NCBI GenBank assembly: GCA_039720395.1
Contig: CM077832.1
Span: 16,186,060 to 16,250,059, forward strand
Length of the DNA: 64,000 nt
DNA from: Liquidambar formosana
Lineage: Eukaryota; Streptophyta; Magnoliopsida; Saxifragales; Altingiaceae
Direction: 5' to 3'
Below are positions 33,059 through 45,209 of the stretch, piece after piece (within the stretch, counting starts at the first letter, position 1; every line of letters starts with the position of its first letter). The notes under the pieces were generated by a model. That model did no database searches, was not told the origin of the DNA, and was given only the letters and a program-made list of their open reading frames with translations. The position numbers were made by a program, and so were the translations under genes.

Positions 33059-35318
33059 TTTTTTTTTTTTTGATCAGCAACAAAATGAATTTTATTAATC
33101 AAAAGATGCAGGAAGAGTACAGAAGCAAAAGATAGATAAAAGAGGAGGGGAACCAGGAGTCCACCCAAAGAAACACATGCAAAACAATCAAAGGCCCAAA
33201 TACAAGAACAGTCTACTATGAAACTAGCCGCCATCCTAATTGCATACAGCTCCCCAGTCGGAATTCAATAAGAAGAGAGGAATATCAACAAACTCCTTGG
33301 ATAATTTTGCCCAGAAGGAGCCTAAGAAGTGCACTTTATCCCACAGATCTACCAAGGAAGATTCCTTGTTCTAAAAAATTCTCTCATTCCTTTCAAGCCA
33401 AACAACCATAAAACAGCCATCGAGGCACAACTCCACAAGATTCTCGCCTTCGTGCCCCTGCCCAATCCCCAAAATTTTATCTCAAAGAAGCTCCTAACGC
33501 AGCTGGGCATTACCCAAGCCTCCTTGCCAAGGCTAAATAGCTTCTGCCATAGTTTAGAGACCACGGGATTGTGTAAAAATAGGTGATCAACATTTTCGTT
33601 GCTTCCCTACACATGGTGCACCATTGGGGATATGCAACAAGAGATGGTCTTCTTCTTTGAAACCTGTCATTAGTATTAATGCTCTTGTGAAACATAGTCC
33701 AAGCAAAGAACTTTACTTTGAGAGGCACACTTGCTTTCCAAATTAGATGTGAGGGAAAGCAATAAGGAACAAGAGAGTAATCAATCAACTTCTCAAAGTA
33801 AGACTTAGAGGAGAAAATCCCAGAAGAATCAGCCCCCCACACCCTTTTATCCGAAAGAAGCTCTCTTAATGAAAAACCCTCCAAAATACTCAGCGAGGAT
33901 GCTAAATCTAAAGTCTCCCTCTCATTTAGATTGCAACAAAACTTGAAATCCCATCCAAAAGAGTGAGAATCAGTGGAAACCATGGACGATATAGAAACAT
34001 TATGAGCCAAAGAGAGTCTATACAAACGAGGGAATAAAGAGCAAAAAAAAGCTTCGCCCCTCCATTGATCTTCCCAAAATCTAACTCTATCCCCTTTTCC
34101 AACTGACAATGAGATGAATTCCAAGAACTTATCCAACCCCTGAGAAATAAATTTCCATGGACTCCTGGCTGACATTCTAGAACTTGTTTGAGTATCCCAT
34201 CCATTGGCTTGTAAGCCGTACTTGCTCTTGATAACAGCATACCATAATGAATCCCTCTCGCGAGCAAACCTCCATAACCATTTACCAGTCAAAGCAATAT
34301 TTCTTTTCACAATATTCCCTAAAGCTAACCCCCCATGACTCTTAGGTCTAGAAACTTTCTCCCATCTAACCAGATGATCTCTCTTGCCCTCCCCACTTCC
34401 TTCCCATAAAAAATCCCTCATCAACTTTTCCAATGAACGAGCAGCCTTTACTAGAATTCTAAACAGAGATAGGTAGTAAGTGGGGATGCTTGATAAAACT
34501 GACTGGATTAAAACCAATCTACCACCCTTAGACATTAGAGCTCTCTTCCAACCCTCCAACGTTTTTCTAACTCTATCAACAACTGGACCCCAGAAAACAT
34601 CAGAATTAGGATTCCCTCCTAAAGGCAAGCCCAAATAAGTAAGAGGCCAATCCCCAACTGAACAGCCCAATAGACCAGCTAACCTTTGAACCCTATTTCC
34701 TACGCAGTTAATGCCCACAATTGCACATTTACCCATATTTATTTTAAGTCCTGAAACCAGCTCAAAGATTTGTAGATTTTCTGTAGCTTTAAAAACTTTT
34801 GGTCATCCCCAGAATAAAAAAATAATGTGTCATCTGCAAATTGTAAGTGGGCAACCAAAACCCTCTCTCTACCAACCTCAAATCCCTCAATCAAACCAGC
34901 CTCTCTTGCTCTGTCTAACAACCTACCCAAGACATCAGCCACTAGGGTGAGCAAAAAGGGGGATAAAGGATCACCTTGTCTCAAACCTCTCGAAGCATTA
35001 AAAGATTTGCCTGGCTTTCCGTTTACAATCACTGAGAAATTGGTAGTGGCCAGACAACCAAAGATCCAATTCCTCCACCTTACCCCAAAACCTTTCTTTT
35101 CTAAAACAAAATCCAAGAAACCCCAATCCACGCAGTCATAAGCCTTCTCAAAATCAATTTTAAACAACAAACACTCTTTCTTTTCCACTCTATAACTCTC
35201 CACTGCCTCATTAGCAATTAAAACCAAGTCTAAGATCTGTCTGCCTTCCACAAAAGCTCCTTGACTTTCTGAGATTGTCTCCTTTAAAACCTTTCTCAGT
35301 CTAATAGATAGAACTTTG
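33059..35318 (-). mobile_element. 5'-truncated L1-type LINE nested in the chromovirus
   Basis: Minus orientation. The poly(A) tail appears as T at 33059-33072. A perfect target duplication of up to 20 bp flanks it. The truncation begins inside the reverse transcriptase. The remaining ORF2 carries the RT palm with a FADD box, then a tail region with CTMC-type zinc residues. Frameshifts near 34775 and 33590 break the frame. The insertion splits the chromovirus RT/RNase H region. Confidence 0.92.
33349..34736 (-). pseudogene. LINE ORF2 C-terminal part (maturase-like and zinc-binding region)
   Basis: Starts MGKCAIVGINC and runs through PLTYLGLPLGG, KGGRLVLIQSVLSSIPTYY and KWLWRFARE to a zf-RVT-like region (WTMFHKSINTNDRFQRRRP.. 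CTMC). A second frameshift near 33590 shifts the tail into the frame at 33564-33349. This is a common layout after the RT in plant L1 LINEs. Confidence 0.88.
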
Positions 35319-35323
35319 GTCAT
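34739..35323 (-). pseudogene. LINE reverse transcriptase, N-terminally truncated
   Basis: Frame of 194 residues: SQGAFVEGRQI, IDFEKAYDCVDW, GLRQGDPLSPFL and LQFADDTLFF are the ordered RT motifs of plant LINEs, with the catalytic FADD intact. The N-terminal RT and the endonuclease are missing because of 5' truncation (the apparent Met comes from the target-site junction). A frameshift near 34775 moves the continuation (..LKINMGKC) into another frame, so the TAA at 34741-34739 is not the native end. Confidence 0.9.
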
Positions 35324-35338
35324 AGGTTGAATACATTT
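35319..35338. repeat. LINE target duplication, right copy
   Basis: GTCATAGGTTGAATACATTT. Confidence 0.9.
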
Positions 35339-36453
35339 GCTTTGTCTCGTTTAGTTTCTCACTAAAATAATCAATTGGATGTCGTTCCTGACTGAGTACT
35401 CCTATGCCTATCCCAGACGCATCACACTCAACCTCAAACACTTTCGAGAAGTCTGGGAGGTGCCTAACTGCCTAACTAGCGCTTCAGTCATTCTCCTGTT
35501 AACATCTACAAAAGTTTTAGCTGCAGCGTTTGTCCACTTAAACTTCCTTTTCTTTAAGCAATCAATGATTCGGGCCATTATAGCACTAAATGCTTTAATG
35601 AATCAATGATAGAAAGTAGTGAGCCCATGAAAATTGAGAAACTCATGGATTTTTGGGCTCAAATTACTCTACTATCGTTTTCACCTTTTGCAGATCAGCA
35701 AATACTCCTTTAGAAGAAACTATAAAACCTAATAAAATGAAACTATAAGTGAAAAATGAACATTTCTTAAGGTTAGCATACAAACTCGCTTCTCGAAGAG
35801 CACTACAGACTTGTATGAGATTGCCTAAATGTTGCTCCTTGGATTTGCTATAAATGAGGATGTCATCAAAGTACATGACTAAAAATTTACCCATGAAAGG
35901 TTGAGTCATCACTCTCATAAAAATACTAGAGCATTGGACAACTCAAAAGGCTTGATCAACCATTCATGCAGGCCATCCTTTGTTTTGAATGTTGTTTTCC
36001 ATTCGTCGCTTGGACGAATTCAAATTTGATGGTAACCACTCTGGAGGTCTATCTTTGAGAGGATCATGGCTTTTGCCATCATACCCAGGATATCATCAAA
36101 CCGAGGGATCGGGAAATGGTATTCATTGTGATCTTGTTGATTGCACGACTATCCACACACATTCTCTATGACCCATCTTTCTTGGGGTTTAAGAGTGTAG
36201 GTACAGCACATGAACTCAAACTTTCCTATATAAATCTCTTTCAGAAGAGTTCATCTACTTGCTTCTTTAACTCAGCATACTCCGTAGGGTTCATCTTATA
36301 GTGAGGCAAATTTTGGAGCGTGGCTCCTGAAACAAGATCAATTGCATATCGAATATCACACATTGGAGGTAGCTTATCTGGGAGATCTTCAAGAAATAGA
36401 TCTTTAATTTGTTGAAGCACAGCAGTGATCTCTTCAGGTGGCTCTTGGGGTGG
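35339..36453 (-). pseudogene. Chromovirus reverse transcriptase remnant
   Basis: Minus-strand pieces read LPDKLPPM.., CAVPTLLNPKKDG, SKIDLQSGYHQI and [13 protein letters not shown] (active site YFDD, 35870-35850) with several stops between them. This order is the RT domain of a Ty3/gypsy element. The continuous part at 35918-35664 covers the active site to the thumb start. It is non-functional. Confidence 0.85.
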
Positions 36454-37009
36454 AACCAGGAATTTTAGATTGGGGTGGCCAACTTTTTATAAGAAAAAAA
36501 AAAATTCTTTATCATAAATTCTTACTATATAAATAATACTAGAAAAATTCTAAGATGAGTTTCCACACTATGTAATTTATTCTGAAAAAGTGCTCATAAT
36601 TTCTTGAGCAAAATCACTCACAAAAATCTTTCTTTATTTCGGAACATTTTTAAGAATCAAAAGATACAGAATGGTGGATCAAGTGGTAGTGAGCTAGGAA
36701 ACCAAGATGCATTTGGGGATTAGAGAGGACATAAAGAACACATGGAACTATATGTGATTTGATGAACTTACCTGTAAGGTCCTAAAATAAATTATGTCTT
36801 ATAATTATGATTGTATTATGATAATTATTATTAGATGAAGATAATTATGATAATTATTGATGATGTGATATTATGAGTACATTATGTTTAGTATTTTAAT
36901 TGTCTTATTTAGTAAAGCTATTGTTGTGAACTAAATATGTAGGTAATTTTTATTATATGTTATGTTACTTGGGAAGACATGTGTAAGATGGATATTGGGT
37001 TGCATATAA

Positions 37010-37205
37010 AGGTAGCATGAGGTGGCAATTATATCATGATGTGGCAACTTAGTAGCATGTGGTGGCATAAGATAGCATGAGGTGTTAGAAGGTAGCATGA
37101 GGTATAGATGATGTGGCAATGATACTAGAAATTGGCAGCTATATAGCAATAAGTGGCGAAGTGTAGAAGCATGAGGTGACATAAGTTAGCATGAGGTGGA
37201 CAATG
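37010..37205 (+). repeat. Degenerate minisatellite
   Basis: Repeats of AGCATGAGGTGGCAAT/GATGTGGCAA-like words with irregular spacing, inside the solo LTR. Confidence 0.6.
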
Positions 37206-38753
37206 AAGTGGCAAAATATGATGTCTAGATTCACGTGCAAGTGACCTGTAAAAGAGGATTTCATGCATAATGACAAGTGTCCAGATCTAGCCACATGTCA
37301 ATTCCCTATTCAATACACTAGTTGTACATCCATTAGTTCACTTTTTGTTCCAATAGAGTCTTAACATCTTTGTGACACATGTCATCACTATATTCAACCA
37401 CCCAATTACTCTTTTAATATAAATAGCTCATTCTTTATCTCATTAAAATAATAATAACAATAATAATAGAGACATAGAGAGTAGAAGATGTAGAAAGAAA
37501 GAGAGAAGAGAGATGAAGTGAAAGGAAATAGAGAAAGAAGAGAAGGTCAGCCAAGAGAGAAAGAAAAGAAGAAGAGACACAATTCTTGGAAAAGTTAAGG
37601 TGGGGATTCCTTTCCTTCCATGGATAAGAGTATAGTTTGCATAAATAAAGTGCATGGTTATGATTTATGAAATTTATGATGAAAGGAATTTATATGATGG
37701 TAAACTATGCCTACTTTCAAATATACTTATGTGTAATGATTATGATTTTGGGAAAATTTCATAACCATTGAACCATGTTTCATACTTTTATTTTTATTTT
37801 TATTTTTATAAGAATGTTTCATACTTTTATTCAAATTATAAAGTTTTGACAATAAAGCTGTTTTGGCAGTCCCTTCTGTATAAATCCTCACTTTGATAAT
37901 TTAGTACATATAGTTTCACAAGCTCTAAATTCATGATTTTCGGTTGGCAAACTATTTATTATGTCTATTTTCATGACACAAGTTCCAAGCCTATAGCTTT
38001 TAGATTAAAATTATAGCAATGGTTTTTCTACCATAAGTCAGTGCTGGAATTGAATTTCCAGCGCACTGTCCATAGAATTAAACTAGTCTTATAACCAATT
38101 AAATCCTATTTTTAAACTGGCTTATTATTTTTACCATATTGGGATTTGAGTTTAGTTTTCAAATATTCAAGAATTAGGTGATTCACATGTATATAAAGTG
38201 AGTTATGAATTTTTAAAGATGACATGATTATGTTTTCTGCATTAAAAACTTCAATGTGTTCAAAGTTGTTGTAGATAGAAAATGATTATTTTTATTGAGT
38301 TTGAAATTCTTGAAACCCTCTATTTGTGAAAAGTTTATATTGTGAAAAGTTTTACAAAAGTAATTGGAAGGACTTATGAAAAAAGTAGGAGCCATGTTTG
38401 GATTTCAAAAGACTGGAAATGAATTATATGAATATTTGAAATTGGAGGGTTGAATACCCCCATTTTACATATAAAATGGAACATTGGCTCCTGTCGTTGA
38501 ATGTATTACTCGATGGTTATGTTGAGAAATTTCCCTGGTTTAGCAAGAAGGGTGTAGAGAGCCCTTGAGTGAAAGGCCTTAAAGGTTTATTCCAGAATGT
38601 TTATCCTCATGGTTGGTTTTCCACCTAATGGATGGTTTATGTTTTCCTCCTGGAACATGGGTGGTGTCCCTCCTGTGATGGATGGGTGAAAAAGGTTGAA
38701 ATATGGGATCAAAATCAGGCTAGTTAAAACTGTGACTGATGTATATCAATGAT

Positions 38754-39255
38754 TAGGGATGAAAGGAAAACCAAAAAAACCAGAGAACCGAACCGGCCGG
38801 TTTTTCCCATACTACAGCTGGTTTGGTATTTTATTTTACAAAATTTCAATTTTCGGTTCGGTCAGCGGTTCAACTCACATTTACACTGAAACCGACCGAA
38901 CCAAACCAAGGGTCAACTGGTTTTTTATGTAAGATAAGGGTCAACTGGTTTTTAATGTAAGATCTGTTATTGTTTCTTTTATTTTCTCTATATTTGCTTT
39001 CATTTTCGATCTGATTTTTATTGGGGAATTAACTTATTTTTTCCCCTTTTATCTTCAATATGTGATCAGACTTTTTAGTTTTTTGGGGGGTTTTGGCCAA
39101 AACCAACTAAACCGCCCGAACTGAATTGAAACCGTTTGGTGCAGTTTTCATTCTTACACAATCGATGTCGCTTGCCAATTTTCCAAAACCGACAATCTCG
39201 GTTCGGTGCCAAATACCACTCGATATCGACCGAAACCAAACCAATTACATCCCTA
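38754..39255. mobile_element. hAT-like MITE nested in the solo LTR
   Basis: 502 bp with TAGGGATG at the left and CATCCCTA at the right. The interior is rich in GAACCGAACCGG/CCGAAACCAAACC words. Flanking 8-mers TCAATGAT and TTGGTGAT agree at 5 of 8, and all three differences are transitions. No transposase. Confidence 0.7.
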
Positions 39256-40284
39256 TTGGTGATTGCATTCTTGGATATTTCATTTACAAAATTCTATTCT
39301 GTTAAATAAATAAATAAAAGAACAATATTCTTTAATCTTTTTGCGTTAGTGTGAAATATGTGTTCTAGAAATGTATATTTCTATTATAAATTATTTTCTG
39401 AAATTATGATTTGGAAATGAGATGTTTATAAGAAGCTGTGATGATTATGAAAAAAATGTGACTTTATTTCATAAGTTTCTAATTATTGGTTATATTATAT
39501 ATGTTTTTAAACTTTATTCATGTTATGGAATATTATCTCTACTCAACAGTGTCATTGACCCTACCCTTCTACAGGTGCTAATAGGTTTAGAGGACGATTG
39601 TGAGCAGGCAATTGGTTTTGAATTGTGTATATAGTACTCTGTGAGCAGTTGCTTTTGAAGTTGAGAGACTTTGTGTATATGTACTGTTTGTAAGATATAA
39701 AAGTTTGAATGTATCTTATGTATATATGTGCATTATACTAGGTTTTCTAGAGGTTGGGGATGTGAGACAGTGTAATGGATCGATGTTTAGGGTGCCAATT
39801 GTATTGTCCATGTAGTTTTCGCAGCAACTCAACTCAATTTAAATTTTTTTTAAATTTTGAAAAGACAGGTTTTTATAAATGATTTTTTTTATTTGAGAAA
39901 TATGAATATTTTCAAGAACGGAGATCATTTTTATTATTTAAAAATCAAGATTTCTTTTGTAAGAATAACTAAGTTGTTTTACTATTACGTTTTAATCACA
40001 TTTTGAAAATTCGGGGTGTGACATTACCCTCTTTAAAGATATCTTTTCTATAAGGTTGGGGTTATTTTGTTAAAATTAAAATCTGAATTTTGATTTGGTG
40101 AGGTGAGTTCCATCACTAGCAATGGTCAATGGCCACATCTACACTTTTGAAAAATGTTGGAAATCTATTCGGCCAAGGGTCATTTTTTCAAACACTGTGC
40201 TGGGGCCATGCAACCCCCCCCCCCCCCGGCGGGCCCCCCGTAGGGGTCTTAACTATGTTCTGCCCTTGGGTGGCTTATTATAGG

Positions 40285-40864
40285 TGGTGGGTGAAATTTC
40301 CCTAGCAACTAGGGCAAACACAAGAAGCCCCTTGCTTCTTTCTCAATTTCTTTGGAGCTGATGATGTGTAAACCTTTTTCTTTAGCCACTTCCTTCTTTT
40401 TACCCTTGTTGGTTGGCCAGGGTTGTAAAGGATTGAGCTTGATCTTTTGCCCATTAAAGACAAACGAGCACACAATCTAAGACAAAAAGCCATGGTCGTC
40501 CTAAAATGATATGGCCCACGTCCATTGCGACGACATCACACCATATTTCGTCCTTGTAAGAAAGAAAGTGAATGTGAACAAAGCATCTCTCTTTGATAAC
40601 TACGGATGATGTGTCAACCCAAGACACATTGTAAAGATTAGGGTGGGGCATGGACTTTAAATCTAGACAAGAGACAAAGGTAGATGAAACGACATTAATG
40701 TAATTCCCATTCTCAATGATCACCTTGCAATCTTTCTTTCCGCACTTGATGTAAGTGTGGAAGATTGCAGTTCTTCTCCGGTCATCATCTTCCTTGGGTT
40801 GTGCTAACGCACACCTAACTATACCCATTGCAGGAGTATTAAGATTGGTCATTGAGGATTCCAA
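40285..40864 (-). pseudogene. Chromovirus protease-to-RT linker region
   Basis: Minus frame of 136 residues: CKVIIENGNYINVVSS (retropepsin-like active site, normally I-I-D-x-G-S), then HIHFLSYKDEIWCDVVAMDVGHIILGRPWL, the second conserved protease strand. The catalytic D is E and the following residues are altered, so it should be inactive. A linker (FNGQKIKLNPLQPWP..) follows in another frame before the insertion at 40264. Confidence 0.75.
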
Positions 40865-41245
40865 CTCTGGATGTATTGTTCAAATACATCCAAGGTGGGC
40901 ACTAAGGTCACCAAACTCTTCATCTATATCATTTATTTGGTCCATGTCAAGTTCATATGTCTGCTCTTCCAACTCATCTCCATTTTCCTCTTGTTCTTGA
41001 CCTTCAATGTACAAGGTTGTTGTATTAGGAAAGTTGGTGACCACATGTCCAAAACCATGACTCTTACAACACTGGATTCGAGAATTTGGTCTGGGAGGCC
41101 TCCTAAAACTTCCTTACCCTTCTTATCATTGGCATCTAGGGGAAGATTGAGGTTAGGCTTAACAGTGGGCCTACTATTGTCCTAGGCGCTGAAGATGGAG
41201 GAAGGCTAGATGTGCTCCTAGTCTCAAGGCGTCTTGCAAACTAGG

Positions 41246-42014
41246 TCAAGTGACTAATTCGTAGTTGTGGACTAAAGTATAAGTCTGGTCTAGCGTGGTG
41301 ACCTCACGTAGAACAAGTTCTTTTTGAAAGTCGTCATTGAGGCCTTTCCTAAACCTACTCAATGTCATACGCTCGTCCTCGACTACATCACATCGCATCA
41401 TGAACTCATCAAATTGGGCAATGTACTCAATGGCCTGTTTGTTTCCTGGCCGGTCTGTTTCCTTGCCTTGAGTTATTTCATTCATCAAGTAGGTTGCCTT
41501 GGTATGATTACGGTAGATATTTATCTTTAAGTTTCTCCTTCATCTCTACCCAATAAGTCATAGGAGGGTGGCATATCCTAAGGAGAAGTAGTTCAGTACT
41601 TTCCCAAAAGCACTTGACCTTGCCAATAAACTTCATCTTGGCAAACCTAACTTTCTGATCTTCTAACAACTCGTACCACTTAAAGAAGTGGTCCATCTCA
41701 TGTAAACAATCTGTGAAGGTCTTTGGGTCAAAGCAACCATCAAAGGTAGGCGCTTCAATCTTGATTGCGTCCTTAAATCTCTCATCAGGATCTCTAAACT
41801 CCCTATAATCAGCATATTTCTGATTGTAGCTTTTTTTGAGGGCTCTGTAATGTGGGATGTGTGGGGCACAGCCCCGGACCCAACCTAGGTTAAGGTTTTC
41901 CTGATGAAATTGCTTACAGGGTTCCCTATCTATGTTGTTGGCATAGGCACCTCCCTTATGAGAAGCTTCACGTTCAGTGTAATGGGAAATCTTTTGAATT
42001 GAGGCATCTATCAT
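41246..42014 (-). pseudogene. Chromovirus gag remnant
   Basis: Frame 42014-41508 shows a retrotransposon Gag core (FDPKTFTDCLHEMDHFFKWYEL, MTYWVEMKEKLKDKYLP) and ends in an in-frame TAA. After a further frameshift the core continues in 41488-41246 (EYIAQFDEFMMRCDVVEDE..). Structural particle protein, non-functional here. No intact zinc knuckle was found before the protease region. Confidence 0.8.
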
Positions 42015-43349
42015 CTCTAATCCAATAAGCCTTTAATGCAAGAGACTAGGTCCCTAATTCAATACAGCAGTTGCAATCAAGTTGTGCTAGTATTCAAAGT
42101 TGCACTTAACCAAATTAATCAATAACTACCACTAACTTGGTGAAGTTCTACAAATAATAGAGTGAACCAATTGCTTAAGGGATTTTAGAATGGTTTGGTT
42201 CACTTCAAGGCTAATTAAGACAAATAGGTAATAATTGGAAAGGGGTTTACAAAGTGGGCAATAGAAAAATAAACCACAAATACAAGGTTTTTTTTTTTTT
42301 TTTAATAGTTAATTTTCCAACCAAACACACTAGAATTAACTTATATAATTTTAAATAAACAAAATTAAACTAACTAGAGCATAGGGAAAACAATATCATG
42401 GATTAGAGTAACCTAAAATAGGCTGAGGATAACTCTGTCCATGATTCTGATCCCAACTAAAATAGCCTGTACTGGGTTGGATTAGCCCAAATGAAGTCGA
42501 GGATAACTCTATCCACATTTTGATTGCAGCTAGAATAGCTTGCTTTTGTAACCAAACAACGTGAATCTCCCTTAAATCATATAACCCGAGATTCAAGGGC
42601 TAAGATTCTTAAAGCTTCAACACGAGGTAGCGAGAGAGTCAACGAAGGTCGACTCAACGATGGTAATCAACGACATCAAAGGGGTGATTCGAGTAGTGTC
42701 TCGATGTTGGCGGATCAACGATGATGATTGGATGGCAAGGTTCAACGGCATAAGGCAATGGTGAGGCGTGAAACCAGATTTGGTGGTGATTCACAGCAAA
42801 GGCTCCTACAAATCCTTAAGGTGGTTGGGATCGATTGGTTGTCGAAATCACAACAATGTTGGTTAACGTTGTAGCTTCAGCTAAAAGGTTGACATCAGAG
42901 TCTTGATTTGTGGATCGAAAGTTAAAGACTAAGGTTTGTGGTGGTTGATATGATGCAATTGGCGGTGAGAGTGGTGGTAATGGCACAGCTTGTGCGATAG
43001 TGATGGGGTTTGTTGTTGTAGTCAAGATTGGGGTTTAAGGGTTAGGTGGGGTTTAAGGGTTAGGGGTTTGGGATTTACAACAGGGTTTTGAGGGTTATTT
43101 TTGGGGTTCTAGGGCTTAAAGGTGGAAGCAGAGGGCTAAGGTTTCAGAGATGTGAACAAAGGAGAAACTCAAGTTTCTTGGGTTGCTCGACGGGGGTTTC
43201 AAATTTCTAGGCTTGCTCAGTGAGGGTTTTGTTTGTGGCAGCAAAAATTTCGTGAGGGAAGAAAGGAAAAGGGTATGCTCTCTTTTACTGGAAGAACTCA
43301 TGGGGTAGCATCAAACACGACTTGGCGAAAGGCTTCGAATCCATGGATT
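42015..43349 (-). other. Leader region of the chromovirus
   Basis: Lies between the primer site and gag. It holds an internal duplication (42420-42470 and 42498-42545, GATAACTCT(G/A)TCCA) and a T run at 42287-42303. Frames at 42816-43301 are Thr/Pro- or Ser-rich and unrecognised. Confidence 0.5.
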
Positions 43350-43368
43350 GAGGTTTGCTCTAATACCA
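43350..43368 (-). other. Primer-binding site of the chromovirus, tRNA-Met-like
   Basis: The minus strand reads TGGTATTAGAGC..., one change from the usual TGGTATCAGAGC, a few bases inside the LTR. Confidence 0.7.
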
Positions 43369-43375
43369 AAGCTAA

Positions 43376-43838
43376 TGTAGAACATACACTCAAGTTCACA
43401 AAACACAATTAACACAATTATAGATCAAAAGAAGTACAAAAAAGTGAACTAGAGAGAAAGAAGAAGAAGAAGCTAGAAGAGAGAAACCTAAGAGTCGACA
43501 CTTAGGCTTTGTTTGGAATCGACATCAAACAGTGAGTAAAAGTTCAATTCATTCAATAATAATCCCTTAGACAATAAGCTGATTCCTTTATAGAGGCTAC
43601 ATTCCTAAAAGAGATATGTTTGGGCCTAAATTAATGCCCATAATAAGATAAACTTAACTAATAAAAAATAGTAAACATATGCTTGGCTCCCAAGCAAGAC
43701 TGATAAGCTTGGCTCCCAAGTAGGGGTTGATGTGTCTTGGTCTATGTTTGATTAAGCCACAAGGCCACTAGTTAAGCCATCCTGCGACGTCGGCGCCTAT
43801 ACACATGTATATATTGATGTGGTCTAGTATCCACACCA
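43376..43838 (-). repeat. 5' LTR of the chromovirus
   Basis: 463 bp, direct copy of 31429-31901. Confidence 0.85.
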
Positions 43839-45209
43839 AATATATATATATTGATGTGAAAGCATTTAAAAGGTTTCCTAAAACACCGTGTTTTTTCAGC
43901 AATTAAGAACAAAGTGAGTATATCTAATCAAGGTTTTAAAAATCAATGCCATTAAATATATCTTACCTGCATAACTGAATCATGCCCACATTTGTACTCT
44001 TATAGGACGAGAGGAAGGTAAAAAAAAAAAAAAAAAAAAAAGTTTTATGAAACAAGGAGAAAATAGTGAAATTTTCTCAAAACACTGCATATAAATATCT
44101 CCAGGACATGAGTGACTAACTAAATAGTGTATCCATGCACTGATATATAGTTTGTTTTCAAAACCATTGAGACATAAGTAAAAGTTTTGTTCGAACTTTA
44201 AAAACATTATCACAAGCACATTTTTATGCAAATAAACCAAATCATCATAAAACATACACATGTTAACCAAGTAAGATGAAAAAATAATTTAAATTTATAA
44301 GCTATACACCATCAGAGTATTGTTTGCAACATCCGAGTCCAAAAAATAACAATACAAGATGTCAGAACATAAATTACATCATAAGCACCTAGACTGAACT
44401 AGCTTGAAACCATTCCAGTTACAACAGCACTATTGCAGCCAGCCAAGATCGGCATATATATTATTTTCAAAATAGTTGTACTTTATTATGCTTTAAAAAC
44501 AAATTTTTATCATATCACACTACCTATCGCATGCATCTTGTAAACCTGGAGTTTATCACCATAACAAACCATAATTCTTAGAACAGGAAATCTTTTAGGA
44601 AATATAGCATAACATCCCTAACGAAACTTCTACCACGTAAATAATCAGATGAGCCCCAATTCCATAACCCAACGAAAATCATCAAAGGAACACATGAACA
44701 TCTCCTAACAAGGAACACCAAAAAATTAAGATTCTAATTACTCTTCACTCCATAACCTCCAGTGTGATTCCATGACCCACAAAGAAACAAAAAATTATTT
44801 CTTTCAATATGGACCAAAATTGCTGACAGGGTAAAAACCTTCAATAGGATTCGCTAAGAGCTTCTTTTATTATACATCTAAGATCCAAGTAGATCAATAA
44901 CTGCTAAGCTTAACCCAAGCCTATAAAGTTACAAAAGTAAACACAAAAAATCCAAGTGAAGTGGCACTAAATAAACAAGTGATTAACCCCTTCTGTAACT
45001 CCTTTTGCAACTGGCTACATAAATTGCACCAATTTAAACACAAAAAAATCCAAGTGAAGCGGCACTAAATAAACAAGTGATTAACCCCTTCCGTAACTCC
45101 TTTTGCAACGGGCTACATAAATTGCACCCATTGGGGTAACTTAGGTTACATGAACACTTCAAAATGTGTTAATTACCCATATCACAAATGGTACAACATG
45201 ACTAGGGGT
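43839..45209 (-). other. Host part of DRB intron 1, with a tandem duplication
   Basis: AT-rich. It contains a 98-bp tandem duplication (44939-45036 / 45037-45134; word TCCAAGTGAAG(T/C)GGCACTAAATAAACAAG), two copies with few differences. No exon seen. Confidence 0.7.

Larger units (their letters stand above)
36773..40023 (+). mobile_element. Large solo LTR, 3251 bp, target duplication TTACC
   Basis: Begins TGTAAGGTCC and ends GGGGTGTGACA, with TTACC on both sides (36768-36772 and 40024-40028). The GTGTGACA end is typical of long LTRs of Tekay/Del-type chromoviruses (family knowledge), which gives plus orientation. No internal domain remains. It contains a variable-repeat patch (37010-37205, GTAGCATGAGGTGGCA-type) and a nested hAT MITE (38754-39255). 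Confidence 0.85.
36454..40264. mobile_element. Unclassified insertion in chromovirus pol, itself interrupted
   Basis: The pol frame is continuous up to 36453 and resumes at about 40265. The flanks CTTGGGGTGG (36444-36453) and CTTGGGTGG (40265-40273) look like an imperfect target duplication. The insert begins AACCAGGAATTTTAG and ends ACTATGTTCTGCC. Without the solo LTR it is about 0.55 kb, AT-rich, with a 17-base C run near 40209. Superfamily unknown; similar ends occur at 17543-17960. Confidence 0.5.
31429..43838 (-). mobile_element. Decayed chromovirus (Ty3/gypsy) LTR retrotransposon
   Basis: Minus orientation. The LTRs (31429-31901 and 43376-43838) start TGTAGAACATACAC and end ATCCACACCA on the plus strand. 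On the minus strand the order is LTR, tRNA-Met-like primer site (TGGTATTAGAGC, 43368-43350), gag, protease, RT, integrase, chromodomain, purine tract (CCCACCCCGGGAGAGT, 31917-31902), LTR. The frames are broken by stops and frameshifts. It also contains a LINE (33059-35318) and a large composite insert (36454-40264), so its own length is about 6.3 kb. I could not confirm a 5-bp duplication, because the right flank is a TA microsatellite. Confidence 0.88.

Noticed and set aside
31424..43843. A clean 5-bp duplication around the chromovirus
   Set aside because: Left flank ATTGA and right flank AATAT do not match; the right flank is a TA microsatellite that may have changed, so I do not claim a duplication.
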